A DNA stretch of 15,166 bases from JAUVIB01 sp964424545 (lineage in GTDB: Bacteria > Calditrichota > Calditrichia > Calditrichales > Calditrichaceae): positions 1 to 15,166 of the forward strand of contig CAYRJN010000090.1 in the NCBI GenBank assembly GCA_964424545.1, in the 5' to 3' direction. This document shows, in pieces, positions 1 through 8,244 of this stretch. Under the pieces are notes generated by a model. The model was not told the origin of the DNA. It made no database searches and saw nothing but the letters and a program-made list of their open reading frames with translations. Each line of letters opens with the position of its first letter. Positions within the stretch are counted from its first letter, which is position 1. A program made the translations under genes and the position numbers.

Positions 1-2052
1 CTTAAAGAAAAAATTGATAAAATCACCGGATCGAATATAAAAATAACATCTTCGCCGGAGAGTAGTGATAACCTCATTATAATTGGAAAAAATAATCCTC
101 TGGTTGCAAAAATAGCCGATCAAATGAATTTCGATGCTATAAGAGACGACGGCTTTCGCATTATAAGGCATAATAAGAATTTGTTTATTGTAGGCGCCAT
201 AGATCGGGGCGTCCTGAACGGGGTATATTATTTACTTGATAAGTATATCGGTGTTCGCTGGTATTCACCGGAATTTGAGTATCTTCCTGCTGAAAAGAGT
301 TTAATCGTTACAATAACAAATGATCTTCAAAATCCTCGTTTTGCTTATCGAGAAATTTTCAGCGGTGATACGGATGACGCTTATTTTAGGCAACATAATA
401 GATTGAACGGCAATAGATGGGACACGCATCGTCAACATCTACAATACCCGTCGGAAATAGACAATTGGTATAGCGATGGCCCGGCAAGCGGTCATAATAT
501 GGAAGATATTATCAGTAAAAAATATCATTACGGCGGTCAAGTAATGATGATGGAAAACGGAGCTCGTAAAGAAGCGGCGGATTATTTTATCAATTTAATA
601 AAAAAGGAAGGCGATAAACGTTGGTATGCGCTGTCTCAGGAAGATCGCGGTTGGCAGCCGGATTCGTTGAGTAAGGCTTTTGCTGCCGCTCATGGAGGGG
701 CATTATCCGCTCCCGTTGTGGATATGGTAAGCGATGTGGCGCACAGGGTGCGAAAAATATATCCTAAGGCACATTTAAGCACCGATGCCTATCAGTGGAG
801 TTTTCCCCCTCCTAAAAAATTGACCGTTCCGCCGTTTGTGATGGTGGAAATAGCTCCGATTGAAGCTGATTTCGGCTATCCGTATAATGATGCGTTTCAC
901 AATGAAGAAATTAAGTCAGCCTTTGACGGGTGGAATCAAGTTGCTTCCAGTTTGGGCGTTTGGGATTATATTACCAATTTCCAAAATTACTTGCAGCCGT
1001 TGCCTAACATTTATCCGATGTGTGAAAATATAAAATATTTTGCCAGTCTTACGGGGATACGCTCCTACTTTGGGGAAGGCGCCTATAATACGAAAGGGGC
1101 TGAATTTGCAGAACTTCGCGCTTGGGTCGCCGCGCGCTTGTTGTGGAATCCGAAAGAAGATTATCGCGCGTTAATTAAGGAATTTTGTCATGGTTATTAT
1201 GGCCCCGCATCTAAGTTTATTTTACAATATATTGATCTTTTGCACCAATCGTTTATAAATAGCGCCGATAGAATAAGTTCCAAGCAACGTATCACATCCG
1301 ATTATTTGAACATTGATTTTATCATGAAAGCCGATAGTTTAATGTCGGAAGCCGAAGCGGCTGTTTACGATAATGACGTTTTTATAAAACATGTACACGA
1401 AGTTCGTATAGGTGTGGATATGACCATATTATTGCGTGAACATTCCTATAAAGCTCAAGCGAAAAAGAGAGGAATATCCTGGATAGATGACCCTCAAAGA
1501 CGTTTGCGGTTTGATCGATATATTAAAGAAGCCGGAATAAGCGATTACGGCGAAGACGGAACAATCGAATCTTTACAAGTCGCTATGGATATAAAAAGGA
1601 AAAATCCAGCTTTCCCGAAGAGTATAGGTATTAACGCTGCTGTGAAGTGGATTGACTATCAGGATTTGGATTTTTCTTTATGCTGCGGCGCAAAATTGGT
1701 TGAGGACGCTACTGCTTCCGATAACGGCGCGGCTGCTCTTAATAATAAAGAATGGGCAATCGGTATGAAACTTGACATGCTTCCGCCTGAGGGTAAATGG
1801 AATTTGTATGCCTTGGTACGTGCCGATGTAAAAAAGGGAACTAAATCAGATGAGATAGCGATAAATATGGGGATTTATCCCTATTGGGACAAAAATGTCA
1901 AAGTTTCTGAAGTAGATGACGGCAGCTATCACATTTTTAAATTGTCCGCAAAACCGGCAGTTTATCAAACGGGAAGCGATATATGGTTTAGTTGCGGAGA
2001 AGGCGCAAAATTTATTTATGTGGATAGAATTATTGCCGTCAAAACAGAATAA
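1..2052 (+). CDS. DUF4838 / alpha-glucuronidase-like exported protein, 5'-truncated by window edge
   Basis: The reading frame is open from base 1, so the first internal ATG (124) is not the true start. Codons before it (DNLIIIGKNNPLV) align with the paralogue at 2245-5676, and 683 residues are visible. From codon 1, residues up to about 100 resemble the GH67-type N-terminal domain (GVYYLLDKYIGVRWYSPE). The following DUF4838 part carries NRWDTH (138-143), SQEDRGW (212-218), AYQWSF and WVAARLLWNP...YYGPAS. A C-terminal module begins near W550 with a CysCys pair and WFSCGEGA. Known of the family: DUF4838 accompanies alpha-glucuronidase-like folds, but activity is mostly uncharacterised. Inferred role: removal or binding of uronic-acid residues. 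Unlike its neighbour it ends at VDRIIAVKTE with no T9SS sorting domain, so it may stay periplasmic or be anchored by an N-terminus outside the window. Family call is confident; substrate is not. Confidence 0.85.
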   Translation, partial: LKEKIDKITGSNIKITSSPESSDNLIIIGKNNPLVAKIADQMNFDAIRDDGFRIIRHNKNLFIVGAIDRGVLNGVYYLLDKYIGVRWYSPEFEYLPAEKSLIVTITNDLQNPRFAYREIFSGDTDDAYFRQHNRLNGNRWDTHRQHLQYPSEIDNWYSDGPASGHNMEDIISKKYHYGGQVMMMENGARKEAADYFINLIKKEGDKRWYALSQEDRGWQPDSLSKAFAAAHGGALSAPVVDMVSDVAHRVRKIYPKAHLSTDAYQWSFPPPKKLTVPPFVMVEIAPIEADFGYPYNDAFHNEEIKSAFDGWNQVASSLGVWDYITNFQNYLQPLPNIYPMCENIKYFASLTGIRSYFGEGAYNTKGAEFAELRAWVAARLLWNPKEDYRALIKEFCHGYYGPASKFILQYIDLLHQSFINSADRISSKQRITSDYLNIDFIMKADSLMSEAEAAVYDNDVFIKHVHEVRIGVDMTILLREHSYKAQAKKRGISWIDDPQRRLRFDRYIKEAGISDYGEDGTIESLQVAMDIKRKNPAFPKSIGINAAVKWIDYQDLDFSLCCGAKLVEDATASDNGAAALNNKEWAIGMKLDMLPPEGKWNLYALVRADVKKGTKSDEIAINMGIYPYWDKNVKVSEVDDGSYHIFKLSAKPAVYQTGSDIWFSCGEGAKFIYVDRIIAVKTE

Positions 2053-2104
2053 AATGGAATTGGCGCTTTATTTGCGGAAGTCTTGTTTTAATTTCGGATT
2101 AAAT

Positions 2105-2119
2105 AATTGAAGTTCAATT
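2105..2119. repeat. Perfect 7+1+7 palindrome downstream of the first DUF4838 gene
   Basis: AATTGAA-G-TTCAATT reads the same on both strands around a single central base. It lies between the stop of the first DUF4838 gene and the ribosome binding site of the micro-ORF. It could be an operator half-site pair or a weak hairpin. It is very AT-rich, so chance is a real alternative. Confidence 0.35.
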
Positions 2120-2142
2120 TAATTAATCATGTATATATCAAA

Positions 2143-2150
2143 AGAGGAGG
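2143..2150 (+). promoter_or_regulatory. Strong Shine-Dalgarno for the micro-ORF
   Basis: AGAGGAGG is followed after 8 bases by ATG at 2159. It is stronger than the binding sites before most of the large genes here, which is the main reason to consider the following short ORF seriously. Confidence 0.55.
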
Positions 2151-2158
2151 ATAAAAGA

Positions 2159-2227
2159 ATGGATAGTCCTGGCTTCAAGAGGTACAACAAAAAAGTCAAA
2201 TTAAAAATTTGTTTTGATTCTTTATAA
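2159..2227 (+). CDS. Putative 22-residue micro-ORF / leader peptide
   Basis: ATG at 2159, preceded by AGAGGAGG at ideal spacing, opens a frame of 22 codons ending with TAA at 2225-2227. The peptide starts MDSPGFKRYNKK and is lysine-rich (KKVKLK), with one cysteine near the end. Its stop lies 17 bases before the ATG of the large DUF4838 gene and just before that gene's own GAGGAG. It could be a translated leader coupled to the downstream gene, a genuine small protein, or the remnant of an older gene start. I recognise no family. Coding status rests only on the ribosome binding site and position. Confidence 0.35.
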   Translation: MDSPGFKRYNKKVKLKICFDSL

Positions 2228-2230
2228 AAT

Positions 2231-2236
2231 GAGGAG
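2231..2236 (+). promoter_or_regulatory. Shine-Dalgarno fixing the start of the large DUF4838 gene
   Basis: GAGGAG lies 8 bases before the ATG at 2245, and a good signal peptide follows that ATG, which together fix the start codon. Confidence 0.7.
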
Positions 2237-2244
2237 ATATAACT

Positions 2245-5200
2245 ATGCAGAAAAGGTCATTATTTTTTATTATTAGCTTTGCGTTAATAACTTTCTATTT
2301 TACAATAGGATATACGCAAACATCTATTGCCGTTGACGGTAACATAAACGATTGGAATGATTCCATGCAGGTTGATGTTGATCCGAATTGGATAGAGTCC
2401 ACGGGAGAAATAAGCGCATCCTTAGATATAAAGGATATTTTTATAACCAATGATAATAATAATTTATATGTTCGTATTGATATTAATGAAACCGGTCATT
2501 TATCGGATTTGGATAATAAAATTGACGGCGACGGAAATAAAGCATTGATACGGTTATATTTGGATACGGATTTGAGTAATTCAACGGGGTTTACTTATGG
2601 CAGTTGGGTTTGTGGCGGCGATTATTATATTAATATAACCGATCCGCACGGCAATCCCGGTTACGAAGTAACGCAAGAATACGGTATACTTCAATATACG
2701 GGATCGGACGGTATGGCCGATACTTGGGTAGAAGTAAGCGGGTATCAATGCAGCATTGCACGGAATTCTTCCGACAATATTATAGAGGTTGCCATACCGC
2801 GCGCCGCCATTGGGGAGACGGCGAGCGAGAACGAATCGACGGGCGTTATAGTATTCAGTGAAGATCCGACGGATGGGTGGAATAATGATGTTGCGCCGGA
2901 CGATTTGGACAATGCCCAATATGTGTTTAGTTATACATCAGACGCTTCGTCGGCACAATCGCCTGTCATCAGCGTTCAACCGCAATCGAAAACAAAAAAC
3001 GAAGGAGAAAGCGCGACATTCAGCATAACGGCAAGCGGTACTGCTCCCTTGACATATCAATGGTATTTGAACGGCAGCGTCATAAGTGGCGCGCAATCTT
3101 CAAGTTATACGACGCCTTCTTTAAGCCTTTCAGATAACGGTAATGAATACTACTGCGTGGTAACCAATGGTTACGGTAGCGTCACAAGTAATACGGCTAC
3201 GGTTACGGTAAATTCGGGAGCGAGCGATAATATTGTTTTGGTTAGTAACGGCGTCGCTCAATATACGATATATTATGGAAAAAGAGAGGGCAATATTGTA
3301 GATCATTCCGCCTTGGAATTGGGGATGACCATAGATGCCATAGCTGGTTCGTCAATGCCCGCTACCAATGATTCGAGCGTAAACGGGAATTTAATAGTTG
3401 TAGGGCGAAATAATCCGCTTGTTGAAGCGATTCCGGATATAATAAAGATTGACGAGATAAAAGATGATGGTTTTCGCATCATTGTTTATAATAATAATTT
3501 ATACATTGTTGGCGCTATTGATCGCGGTACGATGTATGGGGTGTATCATTTTCTCGATAAATATCTCGGCATGCGTTGGTATTCTCCCGAATTCAGCGTT
3601 ACGCCTTCAAATAGCACAATATCCGTTCCGGTTGTGAATGATTTGCAAAACCCTCGATTTACATATCGTGAAATATTTAATCGCGATTCGGAAGACGGGT
3701 ACTACAGAGCGCATAACTTATTGAACGGCAATCGTTGGGACACTCACCGGCAATATCTGGAATATGATCCAGATATTGATACTTGGTCGGAAGACGGGCC
3801 CGCCGGAGGCGCAAATTTTAAGGATATAGTAAGCGATGTGTATCATAATGGCGGACAAATTTTAATGATGAGCGAGGGGGCAAGGTCCCAAGCGGCTTCA
3901 TATTATAACAATTTTTTAAATACCGAAAGTATAGTTCGCTGGTATTCATTTTCTCAGGAAGATAACGGTTGGGAACCGGATGAAGATAGTCAAGCCTTTG
4001 CGGATGCTCACGGCGGCAAATTATCAGCTCCTGTTGTGGATATGGTTATCGATGTAGCCCAGCGTATTAGACAGGAGCATCCTAACGCGCATTTAAGCAC
4101 CTATGCGTATCAGTGGAGTTTTGATCCGCCTACGGGTATGACAATTCCCGATTATGTAATGATAGAAGCGGCTCCGATAGAAGCCAATTTCGGCTATGCG
4201 TATAATGATGCAACGCATAATCCGCAAGCCGCCGCCGCATTTAACGGGTGGAAAGATATAGCTTCTACAATGGGTGTGTGGGATTATATAACGAATTTTC
4301 AAAACTATTTACAACCTTGGCCTAATATTTATCCCATGTGTGAGAATATTCAATATTTTGCGTCAATAGACGCAATGCGATCCTATTTTGGTCAAGGCTC
4401 TTATAATACGGAAGGCGGAGAGTTTGCCGAATTGCGCGCCTGGGTTGCGGCTCGATTGTTATGGAATCCCAATCAAGATTATCATGCTTTGGTAGAAGAT
4501 TTCTGCGACGGATATTACGGGCCGGCTTCAACGTATATCAAACAATATATTGATCTTTTGCATCAATCATTTGTTAATAGCGGCGATAGAATAAGTTCAA
4601 AGCAGCGTATAACTTCGGATTATTTAAACCTTGATTTTATTCAACAAGCCGATAATTTGATGGCTTCGGCTGACGCAGCGGCAAGCGGTGAATATAGTAA
4701 ACACGTCCACGATGTCCGCCTTGGTGTTGATATGACCATATTATTACGCGAGCATTTATATGAACGCGATGCTCAAGAAGCCGGCAAAACATGGATACAT
4801 GATGCTTCTCGTCGTTCGCGTTTTGAACAATATTGTTCGGAAGCGCATATTGACGAAAATTACAGTGAAGACGCCTCCTTAAGCTCGCTTCTTGCGGCGA
4901 TGGATATTGATCGAGTCTATCCTGCTGATCCGGATATCGTTTCCGAAAATGATGAATGGATCGATTTTCAAGATTTGGATTTTTCAATATGCTGCGGCGC
5001 CGTTTTGGCTCAAGACGATTTAGCCTCTGATCATGGCGCCGCTAAGCTTGATAATCAGGAATGGGCAATTACATTGAAATTAGATATGCTTCCACCCGGA
5101 CCGGATTGGGATTTATATGCCTATGTACGTGCTGATGTTAAATCCGGAGTTAATCCGAACACTGTAGCCATTAATATCGGAACAGAACCGGGATCGTGGA

Positions 5201-5676
5201 TAAGTCCAACAGTAGCCGATTTACAAGATGGTCAATATCATGTTTATCAATTTCCTGAAATGCCGGTTAAGTATCAAACGGGCGCGGATGTTTGGTTTAG
5301 CTGCGGAGAAGGCGCCAATAATATATATGTTGATCGTATTGTAGCTAAAAAAGTTGGCGGCGCTTCAAAAATAGCAGGAAACGCCTTTAATTCGAGAGAT
5401 TCGCATCTTCCGAAAAAATTTGCTTTGCATAATAATTATCCAAATCCATTTAATCCGAGCACGACAATTCTATACGATTTACCGAAAGATTCGCAAGTTA
5501 AAATAACCGTTTATGATATAAACGGAGAAAAGGTAAAAACGCTAATAGATAGGTATGTGCAGGCCGGATATCATAATATTGTATTTGATGCCTCAAAATT
5601 ATCGAGCGGTATCTATTTTTATCAAATTAAAGCCGGTAATTTTAGCTCTGTAAAACGTATGTTGTTGATTAAGTAA
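2245..5676 (+). CDS. Secreted multidomain DUF4838 protein: CBM9-like, Ig-like, alpha-glucuronidase-like core, T9SS sorting domain
   Basis: This 1143-residue protein starts with a signal peptide (about 1-25, ending near GYTQ). A CBM9-like beta-sandwich follows (about 28-230, opening AVDGNINDWND), then an Ig-like domain (240-323, with YQWYLNGS and YYCVVTN). The GH67-N-like part is at about 326-460. The DUF4838 core contains NRWDTH (496-501), SQEDNGW (570-576), AYQWSFDPP (621-629), acidic residues E641 and E646, and WVAARLLWNP (733-742). A module at about 904-1036 has a CysCys pair and WFSCGEGA. The last 89 residues (from L1055) are a type A T9SS sorting domain with NNYPNPFNPSTT and KRMLLIK. Inferred role: a cell-surface or released enzyme that binds a polysaccharide and removes uronic-acid residues. 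The core is a close paralogue of the upstream gene, with well over half of residues identical by eye, so the pair arose by tandem duplication. Catalytic residues are not established. Confidence 0.88.
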   Translation: MQKRSLFFIISFALITFYFTIGYTQTSIAVDGNINDWNDSMQVDVDPNWIESTGEISASLDIKDIFITNDNNNLYVRIDINETGHLSDLDNKIDGDGNKALIRLYLDTDLSNSTGFTYGSWVCGGDYYINITDPHGNPGYEVTQEYGILQYTGSDGMADTWVEVSGYQCSIARNSSDNIIEVAIPRAAIGETASENESTGVIVFSEDPTDGWNNDVAPDDLDNAQYVFSYTSDASSAQSPVISVQPQSKTKNEGESATFSITASGTAPLTYQWYLNGSVISGAQSSSYTTPSLSLSDNGNEYYCVVTNGYGSVTSNTATVTVNSGASDNIVLVSNGVAQYTIYYGKREGNIVDHSALELGMTIDAIAGSSMPATNDSSVNGNLIVVGRNNPLVEAIPDIIKIDEIKDDGFRIIVYNNNLYIVGAIDRGTMYGVYHFLDKYLGMRWYSPEFSVTPSNSTISVPVVNDLQNPRFTYREIFNRDSEDGYYRAHNLLNGNRWDTHRQYLEYDPDIDTWSEDGPAGGANFKDIVSDVYHNGGQILMMSEGARSQAASYYNNFLNTESIVRWYSFSQEDNGWEPDEDSQAFADAHGGKLSAPVVDMVIDVAQRIRQEHPNAHLSTYAYQWSFDPPTGMTIPDYVMIEAAPIEANFGYAYNDATHNPQAAAAFNGWKDIASTMGVWDYITNFQNYLQPWPNIYPMCENIQYFASIDAMRSYFGQGSYNTEGGEFAELRAWVAARLLWNPNQDYHALVEDFCDGYYGPASTYIKQYIDLLHQSFVNSGDRISSKQRITSDYLNLDFIQQADNLMASADAAASGEYSKHVHDVRLGVDMTILLREHLYERDAQEAGKTWIHDASRRSRFEQYCSEAHIDENYSEDASLSSLLAAMDIDRVYPADPDIVSENDEWIDFQDLDFSICCGAVLAQDDLASDHGAAKLDNQEWAITLKLDMLPPGPDWDLYAYVRADVKSGVNPNTVAINIGTEPGSWISPTVADLQDGQYHVYQFPEMPVKYQTGADVWFSCGEGANNIYVDRIVAKKVGGASKIAGNAFNSRDSHLPKKFALHNNYPNPFNPSTTILYDLPKDSQVKITVYDINGEKVKTLIDRYVQAGYHNIVFDASKLSSGIYFYQIKAGNFSSVKRMLLIK

Positions 5677-5689
5677 ATTGAAAAACACA

Positions 5690-5724
5690 GCGGGTATAAA
5701 GTATATTTTATACCTGCCGGTTTT
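5690..5724 (+). terminator. Likely rho-independent terminator after the DUF4838 gene
   Basis: An 11-bp stem (5690-5700 with 5707-5717, one G-U pair, arms containing GGTATAAA and TTTATACC) encloses a 6-base loop. CGG and a short TTTT run follow at 5721. It begins 14 bases after the stop at 5676. The U-run is short and the stem AU-rich, so termination strength is uncertain. Confidence 0.55.
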
Positions 5725-5869
5725 AAATATATGGAAATAATTTTAATTCGTTGCCATTGGATTACCGTGATATTTTTCAGTTCTGATTGTTATATTATAT
5801 GATGTTTTATTATGCGCGGAAAAATCCTAATTGAATTTAGAAAAATCGGATGCAAGGTAAAAAAAATTA

Positions 5870-7885
5870 ATGAATACCAAAATAACCCTATTTATTGCTA
5901 TCGTTATATTTTATACAGTTGCGATAGCAGGCAGCAAGCTGTTAATCACGCCGGAAAAGCTGGCGCCCATAAGCGGAATTTCTAATCCGCAATTTTCACC
6001 GGACGGTAAATGGATTGCCTTTGATGAACGAAAAGCGATCACGTTAAATATCGCCGATTCGTTAGATCGTGATATTTGGATTGTGCCGTCCGATGGCAGC
6101 GCCAAACCGCGCCGACTTGCTTTTGGTCCCTATCAGGAATTTCATCCCCTTTGGTCGCCCGATGGGAAGTATGTGGCTTTCCTCTCTAACCGCGCCCAAC
6201 GAAATGCGTTTCAGATATATCTTTTAAATATGGCCGGCGGTGAAGCTGTACAAATAACAAAAGAAAAGCAAGGCGTAATCGATTTTAAATGGCTTGCCGA
6301 TTCACAAACCATTGCCTTTACGGCAAGAATATCGTCAAAGTCGGATTTGGGACAAAAGCATAATCAATATGGCGATGTCGTTGAAGTGGACAAATCCGTT
6401 GAAAGAGTGAGATTATATGAATTAAATCTTAAAACAAAAACCGTTAAGCCCCTTACCGAAAAAAATGAACATGTAATAGGCTTTGATTATTCCCATAAAA
6501 ATGATCGTATAGCGGTAAATTTATCCTCATCGGCCGATGAAGATAACGTTTATTTTCATTCCGAATTGGCGATAATGGATAGAGACGGTTCTAATCGTAT
6601 GAAAATATCGGGGAAGGAAGACGGTATTGATCTCCGTCGCTGTCTTTGGGCGCCTAAATGGTCGCCCGATGATAGAAAAATTATCTATTTTGTTCCTGCG
6701 GCATCAAGTTATTTGCCTGCCGTTTTTTCAACGGTTGATAATAAAGCGCGTTTATTGGCCGAAGAGTTCACCGGAACAATTTGGTATATGAATTGGAATC
6801 CGGTTAATTCCGAAATTATTGTTATGGCTAATAAAGGCGTTCAAACGGTCATTGGTAAACTAAATGAAATGGACGATAAGGTGAAAGTTATTAAAAAAGT
6901 AGGAACGCCCTATTGTGAAGTTCAAACATTTACACTCAGTTCCGACGGTAAAAAAATCACCTTTCATGCGCCTCGCTATAATCACCCGGATGATATATGG
7001 ATTATGAATACGGATGGCTCGGCTTTGCGGCGCTTAACCAAAATGAATCCGAGCATCGAATCGCTTTCAACGGTGACACAGGAAGTAATTCGTTGGAAAA
7101 ATAAAGACGGTGTAATGATCGAAGGTTTGTTATTTAAACCTCAAAATTATGACGAAAAAAAACGATATCCAACCGTTGTTGATATTCACGGCGGGCCGAC
7201 TTGGGCATGGTGGAACGGCTGGCTTGCCGGTTGGCACGAATGGGGGCAGCTTTTATCCAATTACGGTTTTGTCGTGCTTATGCCGAATCCCCGCGGCAGT
7301 AATGGATACGGCCTTAAGTTTTCAAAAGCAAATTTCAATGATTGGGGCGCCGGACCGCTTGAAGACGTGATGAGCGGAATAGATTATTTAATCCAAAAGG
7401 GAATTAGCGATTCGACACGTCTTGGTATCGGAGGTTGGAGTTACGGCGGCTATTTAAGCGCTTGGACGATTACGCAAACACATCGATTTAAAGCGGCTGT
7501 ATTGGGCGCGAGCGTAACGGATTTAATTACCATGCGCAGTACTTGCGGCAGACCGGAAAATTTTGATTTGTTTTTCGGTGGAAATCCGTTACAAAAAGAG
7601 GATATTTATCGTGCAAATTCTCCCGTTACATTTGTAAAAAATGTTACAACTCCAACTTTAATTTTACATGGCGAAAATGACAATGTTGTACCGATAGCCC
7701 AATCCTATGAATTTTATCAACTTCTTAAAGATACAGGCGTTAAAACGGAATTTGTTATTTATCCGCGTGAGTCGCATGGGATTGACGAAATGGCACACCA
7801 AATTGATTTAATGCACCGCTTAATAGATTGGTTTTCCCATTATCTAAAAGATGATAATAAGAACATAACTTCGCAAAGTGGTTAA
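5870..7885 (+). CDS. Exported S9-family (prolyl oligopeptidase-type) serine peptidase
   Basis: This 671-residue protein has a hydrophobic N-terminal signal (about 1-21), then a beta-propeller (about 25-385) built of PD40/TolB-like repeats such as PQFSPDGKWIAF and PLWSPDGKYVAFLS. A C-terminal alpha/beta-hydrolase domain follows (about 410-660). Visible catalytic features are the oxyanion HGGP (440-443), nucleophile Ser524 in GGWSYGGY, Asp604 in HGENDNVVP and His636 in PRESHGI, so the triad is intact. S9B/S9C members cleave short peptides or acyl-amino acids from the N-terminus, often next to proline; some relatives are esterases. Location is probably periplasmic, since there is no T9SS domain. 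The start at 5870 is supported by the signal peptide, although the AAGG before it is weak and 12 bases away. It sits alone between a terminator and a 460-base gap, so it is probably transcribed separately. Confidence 0.9.
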   Translation: MNTKITLFIAIVIFYTVAIAGSKLLITPEKLAPISGISNPQFSPDGKWIAFDERKAITLNIADSLDRDIWIVPSDGSAKPRRLAFGPYQEFHPLWSPDGKYVAFLSNRAQRNAFQIYLLNMAGGEAVQITKEKQGVIDFKWLADSQTIAFTARISSKSDLGQKHNQYGDVVEVDKSVERVRLYELNLKTKTVKPLTEKNEHVIGFDYSHKNDRIAVNLSSSADEDNVYFHSELAIMDRDGSNRMKISGKEDGIDLRRCLWAPKWSPDDRKIIYFVPAASSYLPAVFSTVDNKARLLAEEFTGTIWYMNWNPVNSEIIVMANKGVQTVIGKLNEMDDKVKVIKKVGTPYCEVQTFTLSSDGKKITFHAPRYNHPDDIWIMNTDGSALRRLTKMNPSIESLSTVTQEVIRWKNKDGVMIEGLLFKPQNYDEKKRYPTVVDIHGGPTWAWWNGWLAGWHEWGQLLSNYGFVVLMPNPRGSNGYGLKFSKANFNDWGAGPLEDVMSGIDYLIQKGISDSTRLGIGGWSYGGYLSAWTITQTHRFKAAVLGASVTDLITMRSTCGRPENFDLFFGGNPLQKEDIYRANSPVTFVKNVTTPTLILHGENDNVVPIAQSYEFYQLLKDTGVKTEFVIYPRESHGIDEMAHQIDLMHRLIDWFSHYLKDDNKNITSQSG

Positions 7886-7914
7886 TGAAAAAAGTGCGAA
7901 CAGAATCGTCAACG

Positions 7915-7994
7915 TGTCATTCCTTCGAAAGAAGGAATCTGAATATAGACAATAGCAAGATTTAGATTCCCTATAGAAACATTCGGGAATGACA
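7915..7994. repeat. REP/MITE-like palindromic intergenic repeat
   Basis: The 80-base unit is bounded by perfect 9-bp inverted ends, TGTCATTCC (7915-7923) and GGAATGACA (7986-7994). Inside, 7919-7938 is a perfect 8-bp hairpin ATTCCTTC-GAAA-GAAGGAAT with a GNRA tetraloop. GGAATCT (7934-7940) is also complementary to AGATTCC (7964-7970), and ATTCCC (7966-7971) to GGGAAT (7985-7990), so a folded multi-stem form is possible. Dispersed repeats with TGTCATTCC/GGAATGACA ends and GGAATCT cores are common in intergenic DNA of many bacteria. It encodes no transposase, so it would be non-autonomous. Confidence 0.7.
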
Positions 7995-8036
7995 AGGAGG
8001 AGGAGAATGTAGAAACGGAAACAAAAAAGTCCGCCA

Positions 8037-8070
8037 TTGTCATTCTTAGATAAATTGGAGAATCTAAAAT
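8037..8070. repeat. Degenerate second repeat copy
   Basis: TTGTCATTCTTAGA...GGAGAATCTAAA resembles the left part of the repeat at 7915: GTCATTC is shared, ATTCT/AGAAT form a short inverted pair, and GAATCT recurs. It lies about 45 bases downstream of the first copy and looks like a decayed or divergent member of the same class. Confidence 0.4.
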
Positions 8071-8244
8071 ACGGCCTATGTGCAAGATGTATAATTTCAA
8101 AATTGAGAATAATAGAAAAACAGATGAAAATGTCCCAAACAGGTTATTTTTTGAAATTCCGATACGATAAAAATATGGAATGCTTTAATATAAAAAAACA
8201 ACGTTCCGAATTTTTATCAATAAAACGAAATATCATTATAAGCG

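Noticed and set aside
1916..2110. 64-codon frame overlapping the end of the first DUF4838 gene
   Set aside because: It is an out-of-frame shadow of well-conserved coding sequence and has no ribosome binding site of its own.
7995..8012. Very strong AAGGAGGAGGAG ribosome-binding-like sequence
   Set aside because: The ATG that follows is at once followed by TAG, so nothing is translated from it in that frame.
7915..8070. CRISPR array
   Set aside because: Only two imperfect, palindromic units are present, with no regular spacers and no cas genes nearby.
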